Origin: JANQSS01 sp965249735
GTDB lineage: Bacteria; Bacteroidota; Bacteroidia; Chitinophagales; Saprospiraceae
Reading direction: 5' to 3'
Length of the DNA: 64,000 nucleotides
Assembly: GCA_965249735.1 (NCBI GenBank)
Contig: CBDFMS010000026.1
Span: forward strand, 496,001 to 560,000
Part shown: positions 56,132 through 64,000 of the stretch, piece by piece
Layout: every line of letters starts with the position of its first letter
Position numbering within the stretch: the first letter of the stretch is position 1
Translations under genes and position numbers: made by a program
Notes under the pieces: generated by a model
What the model was told of the DNA's origin: nothing
The model's input: only the letters and a program-made list of their open reading frames with translations
Databases searched by the model: none

Positions 56132-57676
56132 ATGAAACGCCGAAATTTTCTCAAATCCATATCAGCTTATTCTGCACCATTTATGATTGGAGGAATCCCA
56201 ATAAATGTTGCCAAGCCTTTAGGACTATCTAATTTTATAAATGGTGACTCTGACAAAATTCTCGTGCTTATTCAATTAAATGGAGGAAATGATGGATTAA
56301 ATACAATATTGCAACTTGACAATTACGATGCATTGGCAAATCACCGATCCAATATTCTGATCCCTCAAGGTGACGGCTTGCAAATAACGGATAAACATGC
56401 CTTCCACCCTACTATGACAGGCATCCGCAATCTGTATGACCAAGGCATGGTTAAAATCGTACAAAATGTAGGGTATCCGGATCAAAACCGGTCACATTTT
56501 CGATCCACTGATATTTGGAATACCGCCAGTGCTGCAGATGAATTTCTGGACTCAGGATGGTTAGGACGATACTTAGAGGGTGAATTTCCAGGCTATCCGG
56601 GAGACTACCCAAATGATGATTGTCCGGACCCATTTGCCATTTCTATTGGCAATTTTGTTTCCGAGACATGCCAGGGGTCAAGTACTAATTTTAGCATTGC
56701 TGTTGGCAATCTTGATCAAATAATAAATTTGGACGACCCCAACCAAACCAACCTTCCTGATAATTGCTACGGGCACGAAATGGAATTTCTTATCGAATCG
56801 ATCCAAAAAACGAATGCCTATGCCAGTCGATTAATTGAAGTCGCGAATACCGGTGTAAATGTGAGTGATCAATACCTGGATGGTGATCGATTTGCCGCTC
56901 AACTGATGACCACAGCGAGAATGATAAGTGGAGGTTTAAAAACTAAAGTGTACATCGTTTCTATCGGGGGATTTGATACACATGCAGACCAGGTCGAGGC
57001 AAATGACCCGCTCAATGGGATTCATACAGAATTATGGAATTCAGTTTCCAGTGCTGCTAGTGCATTCTATGACGATATGAATCAACAAGGTCTTGGTGAG
57101 CAGATTTTATGTATGACGTTTAGTGAATTTGGTCGTCAGATTAAATCCAATGGAAGCCTTGGTACCGATCACGGAACCGCAGCTCCATTATTTATTTTCG
57201 GAAATTGTGTAGACGGCGGCATATTAGGAGATAATATTCCTATCCCAAATGTGCTCGAACCACAAGCCGGAGTTCCCATGCAATTCGATTTTAGAGATGT
57301 TTATGGGACTGTTTTAGAAAAATGGTTTTCCGTTGATGAATTGACAATTAAACAACAGCTACATGACGCCTATCAGAGCCTCAATATTTTTTCAGATGAT
57401 TGCCTTGTCAGCGTGGAGGAAACAAAACCACTACTTGAAACACAATTGAACATATGGCCGATCCCTTCGAGAGATATCATCAATTTAAGTTTTGGGAGTC
57501 TGAATGTAAAAGTCTTTTCTATTGAAATATTCAACTCGCTTGGATCTAATTTGATGAAACTCAATGAATTTCCAGGTGATTTGTCAGTAAACATTTCATC
57601 CTTGTCACCTGGTCAATATTTTGTGCGTCTGCGGACTGACAGGGGATTTGTAGTCAAACCTATTATTAAGTCTTAG
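56132..57676 (+). CDS. DUF1501 family protein with T9SS-like C-terminal sorting domain
   Basis: 514 aa. The N-terminus MKRRNFLKSI is a Tat-like signal. The DUF1501 (sulfatase-fold-like) region has VLIQLNGGNDGLNTI, HFRSTDIWNTA, IVSIGGFDTHADQ and MTFSEFGRQIKSNGSLGTDHGTA-type blocks. The last about 80 residues (LNIWPIPSRDIINLSF, then SLSPGQYFVRL) form a type IX secretion sorting domain of the por_sort type. The combination of an RR signal and a T9SS tail suggests export of a folded protein to the surface. It pairs with the preceding DUF1800 gene. Confidence 0.93.
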   Translation: MKRRNFLKSISAYSAPFMIGGIPINVAKPLGLSNFINGDSDKILVLIQLNGGNDGLNTILQLDNYDALANHRSNILIPQGDGLQITDKHAFHPTMTGIRNLYDQGMVKIVQNVGYPDQNRSHFRSTDIWNTASAADEFLDSGWLGRYLEGEFPGYPGDYPNDDCPDPFAISIGNFVSETCQGSSTNFSIAVGNLDQIINLDDPNQTNLPDNCYGHEMEFLIESIQKTNAYASRLIEVANTGVNVSDQYLDGDRFAAQLMTTARMISGGLKTKVYIVSIGGFDTHADQVEANDPLNGIHTELWNSVSSAASAFYDDMNQQGLGEQILCMTFSEFGRQIKSNGSLGTDHGTAAPLFIFGNCVDGGILGDNIPIPNVLEPQAGVPMQFDFRDVYGTVLEKWFSVDELTIKQQLHDAYQSLNIFSDDCLVSVEETKPLLETQLNIWPIPSRDIINLSFGSLNVKVFSIEIFNSLGSNLMKLNEFPGDLSVNISSLSPGQYFVRLRTDRGFVVKPIIKS

Positions 57677-57771
57677 CGCAATTAATCGGGTAATGTTTAC
57701 TAACAATAACTAAAGCATCCTCTCCGAAAATTTGCTTATCTTTTCGACTTACAACAAAGCTTAAATATTCT

Positions 57772-58677
57772 ATGAATAAAACCGCGCTACTAATATTAGC
57801 CGCCGGAATGGGAAGTCGATATGGTGGACTCAAACAAATGGACGGAATTGGTCCAAACGGTGAAACTATAATCGATTATTCTGTTTATGATGCAATCCAA
57901 GCAGGTTTCACAAAAGTTGTATTTGTTATCCGTGAACATTTTGCAGAAGATTTCAAACAAAAGATTTCAAACAAATTCCGAGACTCGATAGAAGTTATTC
58001 ACGTTTATCAAACGCTGGACACAGGAATTGAACACTTACCTTGTCCTGCAGATCGTGCCAAACCATGGGGCACAGGTCATGCTATGCTGTTCGCCAAAGA
58101 TGTAATCCAGGAACCATTTGCGGTCATCAACGCTGACGACTATTACGGCCAAGATGCTTTCATACAATCTGCTTCTTTTTTATCAGGCTTAACAGACGGT
58201 AATTTGAGTGCCATGATAGGTTACGCCCTGTCCAATACATTATCTGATCACGGGCATGTAAATCGTGGTATCTGTCAATTGGACGGAGATCATTTTCTCC
58301 AGGCTGTCTTTGAGTGTGAAAAAATTTTTAAGAATGGGGAGCTCATTCAATATGGTAATGAGAAATCGGGATTTTCAGAGCTCTTTCCCACTTCTGTCGT
58401 GAGTATGAACTTTTGGCTTTTTCACCCGGACATATTTGAAATGCTGGAAATTCAGTTCGAAAAATGGTTAAAAGAAGGGCTTTTAGTACCCAAATCTGAA
58501 TTTTATATTCCAATTGGTATTGATGCACTCATCAATGAAAAATTGCTGCAAGTTCTTGTTTTGACTTCTCAGGATTCCTGGCATGGCGTGACATACATCG
58601 AAGATAAGCCAGCAGTGGAAAAAGCCATGCTCGGCCTGCACAAGGAGGAATTGTATCCCGCTGAACTGAATTTCTAG
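57772..58677 (+). CDS. Sugar-1-phosphate nucleotidyltransferase-like protein
   Basis: 301 aa. The N-terminal signature LAAGMGSRYGGLKQMDGIGPNGETIIDYS (in parts) is that of NTP-transferases; VINADDYYGQDAF carries the metal-binding aspartates. It most resembles the Bacteroidota subgroup often annotated as nucleotidyltransferase and commonly found near an aminoglycoside phosphotransferase-like kinase, which is not present here. It should activate a sugar phosphate to an NDP-sugar; the specific sugar is unknown. Gaps on both sides suggest a single-gene unit. Confidence 0.88.
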   Translation: MNKTALLILAAGMGSRYGGLKQMDGIGPNGETIIDYSVYDAIQAGFTKVVFVIREHFAEDFKQKISNKFRDSIEVIHVYQTLDTGIEHLPCPADRAKPWGTGHAMLFAKDVIQEPFAVINADDYYGQDAFIQSASFLSGLTDGNLSAMIGYALSNTLSDHGHVNRGICQLDGDHFLQAVFECEKIFKNGELIQYGNEKSGFSELFPTSVVSMNFWLFHPDIFEMLEIQFEKWLKEGLLVPKSEFYIPIGIDALINEKLLQVLVLTSQDSWHGVTYIEDKPAVEKAMLGLHKEELYPAELNF

Positions 58678-58705
58678 ATTGTCATTCCTGGGTTAAAAGA
58701 CTAAA

Positions 58706-59137
58706 CTACCAACTCATATCATCTTCTGAGTCAGCTTCCGGATTAGCTTCCTCTGTGCTGTTGTCAGCATCTGTATCTGAATCTTTGGTTGATGTATCGG
58801 GTGGTGTCGTTTGTTTGGTATATTGACCCGAATTCTGTTGATCGTCTTCGTATCGTTTTGCAAACTCATCATAGTCATAGTCCGGCATCAACTCCGTTTT
58901 GACATGATTTACCACCTCCGTAAAACCTTCTAGGAAGCGATTAAAATCTTCTTTGTACAAGAAAATTTTGTGCCTGTCATAGCCCTCTTCATTAAATTTT
59001 CGAGTACTTTCTGTCAGCGTGATGTAGTAATCATCGCCTTTTGTTTTGCGCACATCGAAAAAATATGTGCGTCTTCTGCCTGCCTTAACCTTTGCAGAGT
59101 AAAAGCTTTCGAATTTATTCGATTCCACCTCTTTCAA
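58706..59137 (-). CDS. DUF3276 Pur-alpha-like nucleic-acid-binding protein
   Basis: 143 aa. Residues about 8-80 form a PUR-alpha-like repeat (FYSAKVKAGRRRTYFFDVR, YYITLTESTRKF, KIFLYKEDFNRFLEGF); the C-terminal 60 residues are acidic and likely disordered. Homologues bind single-stranded nucleic acid. No ATG exists in frame: an upstream stop at about 59153 leaves only TTG at 59137 or GTG at 59128 as starts. It lies 65 bases downstream of the ABC exporter on the same strand. Confidence 0.9.
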   Translation of the reverse strand: MKEVESNKFESFYSAKVKAGRRRTYFFDVRKTKGDDYYITLTESTRKFNEEGYDRHKIFLYKEDFNRFLEGFTEVVNHVKTELMPDYDYDEFAKRYEDDQQNSGQYTKQTTPPDTSTKDSDTDADNSTEEANPEADSEDDMSW

Positions 59138-59202
59138 CTTTAGTGTAAAATGTTAGTAATATACAAATGTAATTAATTTGAGAAGTTACCCTAAGTTTCC
59201 AT

Positions 59203-60990
59203 TCACATTTCCTGATTTTCGAGATTTTGCTGTTCGAAGACTTCCGAGTAGATTCCACCATGGGCAAGCAATTCCTCATGCGATCCGGATTCGACAATTC
59301 TTCCTTCTTCCAACACCACGATCCGATCAAACAGCGGCAAGGCATTCAATCTATGTGTGATGAAAATTGTGGTCTTTCCCAGCATGATGTTTTCAAGACT
59401 TCCGATGATCTCATGTTCTGTTGCGGAATCAACAGCAGAGAGACAGTCATCCATAACGATCAGAGAAGGGTCCTGAATCAATGCCCGGGCCAGTGACAGT
59501 CTTTGTTTTTGTCCCCCGGACAAACTAACCCCGCGTTCCCCTATCTCCGTATTGTATTTATCAGGCAGCTGCTTAATATCCCGGTCAACCACTGCCAGGC
59601 GGGCAAATTTTTCTATCTCATTTTGAGTCAGCCTTGAATCTCCAAATCTAATATTCTCTGAGACCGAATCTGAAAAGAGAAAGACATCTTGTGGAACGTA
59701 GGCCATTTGCCTTCTTAAATCTTGCAATTTCCAATCCTTCACATCAATATCATCAATCAGGATTCTTCCTTTTGTTGGATCAAATAAGCGGAAAAGTAAA
59801 TCGGCAATCGTAGTTTTTCCGGCTGCAGTTCGACCAACGACAGCCAATGAAGAGCCTGCAGGGACCTCAAAACTCACATCCTTGAGTGCCTGAATTCCAC
59901 TATCCGGATAAACAAAAGAAACTTTTTCGAATACGATTTTCCCACTCAGCTCCTTGGAGATCGAATGTTCCGTCGAGGTGATTTCAGTCTCATATCCCAA
60001 AAATTCATTGATTCGCTCCTGGGAAGCTTCAGCTTGTTGTACGATGCTTGCTATCCATCCTATAGCTGTTACCGGCCACGTTAACATATTCACATAGATG
60101 ACAAACTCAGCGATATTACCCGGACTGACTTCACCTTGAATTGCCAGATAGCCTCCTACGTAAATGGTTAATATCGTACTCATTCCCACCATAAGTATCA
60201 TGAGTGGAAAGAAATAAGCATTCACCTTTGCCAGGTCAAGTGACTTTTGTTTAAAATGCTCACTCTCGTCCTCAAAATAGTTGCCTAATGATGATTCTTG
60301 CACATACGATTTAACAACCCGAATTCCCGAATACACCTCTTGCGCAATACTCGTGAGTTTGGATAGTTGTTGTTGGATGACAAAACTTTTGCGATTGATG
60401 ATGGTACTCACATAATAAATGGAGATAGATAGAAATGGTAATGGAAGCAGGGTAAATATGGTCAAACGCGCATTCACCTGAAACATCGTATAAATGACTA
60501 AGATGAAAAGTGAGATAAGATTGATCGTATAGAGTAGACCCGGACCGAGATACATACGTACTTTCGAAACGTCCTCTGAAACCCTGGACATCAAATCACC
60601 TGTATTATTTCGACGCAAAAAACTTTGATCCAATGTCGTGTAATGCTTAAAAATTTCATCGCGCAAATCAAACTCGATTAATCGTGACATAACAATGATG
60701 GTCTGCCGCATGAAATACATGAAGATGCCCGTGATTACCGCAGCTGCAAAGACCAGGAGACCATAATACATGAGCGATCGCCCGATAGCGTTCTCCCAGG
60801 TGGAAGCGGCCGCTGAACCACGTATGAACGCGTGCAGACCAAGTGCCTCTACTACCAGGTCTATGGCCTCTCGCACTGCCTGGGGAATGAGTACTTTAAA
60901 GTAATTTGAAGCCGCAACGAATACGATACCCAACAGCAGATGCCATTTGTACTTTAAAAAATATTTGTTCAGGTGTCGTAAATTCTTCAA
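59203..60990 (-). CDS. ABC exporter half-transporter (MsbA/YheI type)
   Basis: 595 aa: six membrane helices (to about 320) then an ATPase domain. Walker A is GRTAAGKTT (about 385-393), an alanine-for-glycine form of GxxGxGK; the signature is LSGGQKQR (about 489); Walker B ends MDDCLSAVD (about 511), with Asp where the catalytic Glu usually sits. The DD form is known from degenerate halves of heterodimeric exporters such as BmrC/TM287. A partner gene is not in the window, though many Bacteroidota carry single copies of this type. The only usable start is TTG at 60990 (MKNLRHLNKYFLKYKW), since no in-frame ATG follows the upstream stop. Confidence 0.93.
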   Translation of the reverse strand: MKNLRHLNKYFLKYKWHLLLGIVFVAASNYFKVLIPQAVREAIDLVVEALGLHAFIRGSAAASTWENAIGRSLMYYGLLVFAAAVITGIFMYFMRQTIIVMSRLIEFDLRDEIFKHYTTLDQSFLRRNNTGDLMSRVSEDVSKVRMYLGPGLLYTINLISLFILVIYTMFQVNARLTIFTLLPLPFLSISIYYVSTIINRKSFVIQQQLSKLTSIAQEVYSGIRVVKSYVQESSLGNYFEDESEHFKQKSLDLAKVNAYFFPLMILMVGMSTILTIYVGGYLAIQGEVSPGNIAEFVIYVNMLTWPVTAIGWIASIVQQAEASQERINEFLGYETEITSTEHSISKELSGKIVFEKVSFVYPDSGIQALKDVSFEVPAGSSLAVVGRTAAGKTTIADLLFRLFDPTKGRILIDDIDVKDWKLQDLRRQMAYVPQDVFLFSDSVSENIRFGDSRLTQNEIEKFARLAVVDRDIKQLPDKYNTEIGERGVSLSGGQKQRLSLARALIQDPSLIVMDDCLSAVDSATEHEIIGSLENIMLGKTTIFITHRLNALPLFDRIVVLEEGRIVESGSHEELLAHGGIYSEVFEQQNLENQEM

Positions 60991-61161
60991 TGGTTGCGAT
61001 TTCCTGTAAAAAACACAAGGTAAACGAATTAGTTTGCCGATAGATCATATGATCTATAGTTCAAGTTCAATGGTATATGGATCAGTAAAAAAAGTCGGAT
61101 ACCCTGTTAGATATCAATAAGACTAACTATAATTCTTATTTTCGCATAAAATTTGAAATTC

Positions 61162-62178
61162 ATGAAAAACCGCATTACTACGCTTGATGAATTTATCATA
61201 CGTAAACAACAGGATTTTACATACGCAACCGGTGAACTTACAGGATTGCTCAGAGACATAGGTGTCGCAGCAAAAATCGTCAATAGAGAGGTGAATAAAG
61301 CAGGCTTAGTCAATATTCTTGGAACAGAGGAACAAAGCAATGCAACAGGAGATGAAGTCCAAAAGTTAGATATGTATGCTAACCAAAAACTGATTGAATG
61401 CCTTTGTAATAGCGGTGAATGTTGTGCTATCGCTTCTGAAGAAAATGATGATTATGTCAAAATTCCTTCTATCGAAAATAAACAGGCCAAATATGTAGTG
61501 GTATTTGATCCACTCGACGGAAGTTCGAACATTGATGTCAATGTTTCAGTTGGGACCATTTTTGGAATCTATCGAAGAATTAGTGATGAAAATGGAGACG
61601 CGGACATCAATGACTTTCTTCAAAAAGGTGTAGCCCTTGTTGCTGCAGGCTATGTACTTTATGGCACCTCGACAATCCTCGTTTACAGCACCGGAAAAGG
61701 TGTAAATGGTTTTACACTTGACCCATCAATTGGGGAGTTTTGCCTTTCACATCGTGATATCAAGATTCCCGATAGCGGTGGGTACTACTCAGTCAATCAG
61801 GGATATTACTTAAAATTTGACTTAGAGATGCGGCGATATATTGATTATTGTTCTGATAGCAATCTTCGTCTTCGCTATATCGGAACAATGGTTTCTGATA
61901 TACATCGAATCCTCATTCAAGGTGGAATATTCCTTTATCCAAATACCCGAAAATTCCCTAAAGGAAAACTTCGTCTGCTTTATGAATGTAATCCATTGTC
62001 ATTTGTAATGGAACAAGCAGGTGGTAAAGCGATCAATACTAAGCTAGAGCGGATCCTCGAACTCCAGCCAACAGAGTTGCATCAGCGTAACACAATTGTC
62101 ATGGGCTCACCTAAAATGGTGGATGAAATGAAAGAATTTGTCATGCGTTACAGTTCTGAATCCGCGACAATAAAATAG
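61162..62178 (+). CDS. fbp: Class I fructose-1,6-bisphosphatase
   Basis: 338 aa from the ATG at 61162; a TTG three codons earlier is less likely. The metal-binding core DPLDGSSNIDVNVSVG is at about 114-129, EEN upstream of it supplies further ligands, and MVSDIHRILIQGGIFLYP plus the GGKAIN block complete the family pattern. It removes the 1-phosphate in gluconeogenesis, opposing pfkA, which is also in the window. It is a single gene divergent from the ABC exporter. Confidence 0.97.
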   Translation: MKNRITTLDEFIIRKQQDFTYATGELTGLLRDIGVAAKIVNREVNKAGLVNILGTEEQSNATGDEVQKLDMYANQKLIECLCNSGECCAIASEENDDYVKIPSIENKQAKYVVVFDPLDGSSNIDVNVSVGTIFGIYRRISDENGDADINDFLQKGVALVAAGYVLYGTSTILVYSTGKGVNGFTLDPSIGEFCLSHRDIKIPDSGGYYSVNQGYYLKFDLEMRRYIDYCSDSNLRLRYIGTMVSDIHRILIQGGIFLYPNTRKFPKGKLRLLYECNPLSFVMEQAGGKAINTKLERILELQPTELHQRNTIVMGSPKMVDEMKEFVMRYSSESATIK

Positions 62179-62204
62179 ACAGCAGCTATCAATTAAATCG
62201 TGCA

Positions 62205-62894
62205 TTAGCTCTTATCTACTGGAGTTAAAACATAAGGAATTAATTTCCATGCATCTTCCTGTGATTTATTGGTCACCTTAATTAGGGTTTCGGCATCAGA
62301 AATCGATCCCTTTTTTTGTAGGAAATTTTTAATTCCTTTTACTTCCTCATAATTTAGATAAGGATGGCTTAATAATTCCTTAAAAGAAGTTTCATTTAAA
62401 TTAATTTGATCGACCTCACCATTACATTTCAAAAGTGATTTGATCGATCCGAACGTTTCGTCTGACAATCCATATACATCCGCAATCTGATTGACCGAAT
62501 GAAACCCGCCCAGTTTTTTTCGAAACTTGAGAATTCTCGTACTCAACACTTCACCAATTCCGGATAAACGCATAAAGTCTTCCTTCACTGCGCGATTAAT
62601 ATCCAATGGATCAGGAAGATCAATTTTATAATCCACTTTTTTCCGACCTCTATTCACTCTTCCCGCATTTTTAATGCGATGATTTTGATCCGTATTCATT
62701 TTTTCAATTTCTTCAACTCGTTTACTCTTTTGGATTATCGCAATCGAATCATCACTGATCTCTTTACAAGTATAGGCACTCAGATCCAAGTGTATTTGCC
62801 TGGACACCATATTTGAAACAAGTATTCGAATACTCAACATAACCAACACTGATAAAACTAGAAAGAACATAGCATTAAACTGGTAATATTTCAT
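62205..62894 (-). CDS. ComEA-like helix-hairpin-helix protein
   Basis: 229 aa with an N-terminal membrane helix (about 7-28), a basic linker, and two helix-hairpin-helix units: DINRAVKEDFMRLSGIGEVLSTRILKFR-type sequence at about 97-125 and a second at 165-195 (INLNETSFKELLSHPYLNYEEV). This is the ComEA layout, which binds incoming DNA during competence; in Bacteroidota such proteins are long and their role is less certain. It overlaps the comEC-like gene by 4 bases (ATGA), supporting a competence operon. Confidence 0.88.
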   Translation of the reverse strand: MKYYQFNAMFFLVLSVLVMLSIRILVSNMVSRQIHLDLSAYTCKEISDDSIAIIQKSKRVEEIEKMNTDQNHRIKNAGRVNRGRKKVDYKIDLPDPLDINRAVKEDFMRLSGIGEVLSTRILKFRKKLGGFHSVNQIADVYGLSDETFGSIKSLLKCNGEVDQINLNETSFKELLSHPYLNYEEVKGIKNFLQKKGSISDAETLIKVTNKSQEDAWKLIPYVLTPVDKS

Positions 62895-64000
62895 AGTTTG
62901 ATTTTTACATATCCACGACGAGTATCCGAAAATCTAATTTGATTTTTTGCACACCAATCCTTGATGTATTTCAGTTTCCTCCAATTCATTCTGCCACAAA
63001 GAATAACATGATTCAGACTTCTCAATTCACTTAAAAAGTCAAAACTTTGAGGCTCTTCTTTTATCAATAACAACTCTGCGTCGCGCTGACAAGCTTTACT
63101 TGATGCATCGACAATTGAAACTGAGATATTCCCGATAAAATTTCTGAATCCGGCATTATTGAGATGATCACATTGTATATCCTGTCGAATCTTACCGGTT
63201 TTCAATTGAAGGCTCAGTTGCGGATTCGCAAACACCAAAAGTTCCGTCGACTCTCTTCCACACTCCAGCCACTGCACCACACCGAAAAAAACTAACAAGG
63301 CCACAAGAAAAGTTTTTATGACTTTAACATGCAGCTTGCTGACACGAAGTACAACACAACCTATTAACAGAAAATAGCCCAGATACAATTGCTCGGAACT
63401 AGGTTTCCAGAACACCGAAGCATAAGGAAAGGTCATAACAACCTTAATAAAATCATTTAAAAAGGTAAATAAATAATTAATAATATCTACCGTCAACATT
63501 GTCAAAATTGAAACGTCAGGCAACATCAAACTGACTCCCGATAACACAAAATTGACTTGAACAACAAACATAGCCACCAAACTACTCAACCAAAAATAGG
63601 GTGACATATTCCCAAAATAATACAGAGATAAGGGCAACAAAGTTAGTTGCGCCGACACAGATAGAACAATTGTGCTGTATGCCCATCGGAGAAGAATGTT
63701 TTTAGATTTAAACCAATTTGAAGCTATGGGGTAAAAAGTTATAATACCAATCAATGCCAGATATGAAAATTGAAATCCAATTTCAAAAATCACATGTGCA
63801 TTAAAGCAGATCGCTAAAAATGCCGTGAAGGCCAAAATATTCCATTTATCAACTTGACGATATTGTATTCTTCCCAATTCATATAATGTGATCATTAATC
63901 CTGCTCTAATGGCACTTGGAGTGCTACCTGAAGCCAAAATAAAAAGCCAAACAGCAACCATTAAAACTATCGGCATGATGATTCTACAAGCAGGCCCACA
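62891..64000 (-). CDS. comEC: ComEC/Rec2 competence channel, 5' end beyond window
   Basis: The frame is open from 64000 to the stop at 62891 (369 codons), so the N-terminus is missing; an internal ATG at 63976 is not the true start. The competence domain is visible: ASGSTPSAIRAGLMITLYELG at the left of the frame (the conserved SxxRA motif), then several membrane helices. The C-terminal about 130 residues are soluble and end YIKDWCAKNQIRFSDTRRG, a short remnant of the usual metallo-beta-lactamase-like tail with no HxHxDH motif. Typical ComEC imports DNA across the inner membrane. It is coupled to the ComEA-like gene. Confidence 0.9.
   Translation of the reverse strand, partial: CGPACRIIMPIVLMVAVWLFILASGSTPSAIRAGLMITLYELGRIQYRQVDKWNILAFTAFLAICFNAHVIFEIGFQFSYLALIGIITFYPIASNWFKSKNILLRWAYSTIVLSVSAQLTLLPLSLYYFGNMSPYFWLSSLVAMFVVQVNFVLSGVSLMLPDVSILTMLTVDIINYLFTFLNDFIKVVMTFPYASVFWKPSSEQLYLGYFLLIGCVVLRVSKLHVKVIKTFLVALLVFFGVVQWLECGRESTELLVFANPQLSLQLKTGKIRQDIQCDHLNNAGFRNFIGNISVSIVDASSKACQRDAELLLIKEEPQSFDFLSELRSLNHVILCGRMNWRKLKYIKDWCAKNQIRFSDTRRGYVKIKL

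Overview
The window reads as a low-to-mid GC chromosome segment of a Bacteroidota bacterium, probably of the Saprospiria/Lewinella type (the class is inference). Supporting signs are: almost no Shine-Dalgarno-like sequence before starts; a TAnnTTTG-type -7 element before the DUF1573 gene; a fused E1 alpha-beta 2-oxoacid dehydrogenase; propeller-type LytS-like kinases paired with LytTR regulators; a bacillithiol gene (bshB1); a DUF3276 Pur-alpha-like protein; an FtsZ tail ending in LHDNVD; and a DUF1501 protein with a type IX secretion (T9SS)-like C-terminal domain.

Layout. 1-5172 (-) is the N-terminal 1724 codons of a giant secreted RHS/YD-repeat protein carrying PPC, FN3-like and SLH-like modules; its C-terminus lies beyond the left edge. 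Divergent from it is a propeller sensor kinase and LytTR regulator pair (5386-9187). 9228-9770 is a small SAM methyltransferase. From 23004 down to 10157 (-) runs the division and cell wall (dcw) cluster: mraZ, rsmH, ftsL-like, ftsI, murE, mraY, ftsW, murG, ftsQ, ftsA, ftsZ, preceded by three perfectly spaced MraZ boxes. murD and murC are missing from the places they usually hold. Then come a dolichol-phosphate-mannose-synthase-like GT2 enzyme and the fused E1 (both -), followed by a + strand block: DUF1573, yaaA, a penicillin-acylase gene broken by about eleven small insertions, a small membrane protein, an HExxH protein and an acyl-CoA carboxylase beta subunit.

34188-38060 (+) is a second propeller kinase and LytTR pair; the kinase is split by a one-base frameshift at its membrane segment. 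Two secreted proteins follow, one built of 17-residue beta-roll-like repeats, then a THUMP RNA methyltransferase. 42045-52029 (-) holds an LVIVD-type surface protein, bshB1, two paralogous TPR-like envelope proteins, an outer-membrane barrel, coaX, purH and tdk. 52187-58677 (+) holds a conserved unknown protein translationally coupled to pfkA and a rhomboid protease, a DUF1800/DUF1501 secreted pair and a sugar nucleotidyltransferase. The right end has a DUF3276 protein and an ABC exporter (-), class I fructose-1,6-bisphosphatase (+) and a competence pair, ComEA-like and ComEC (-), the last cut by the right edge.

Most of the window is core metabolism and envelope biogenesis. The unusual content is the modular RHS protein at the left edge, the damaged acylase and kinase genes, the reduced dcw cluster with its clear MraZ operator, and several genes whose only usable start is TTG. 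I see no tRNA, rRNA, CRISPR array or insertion sequence.
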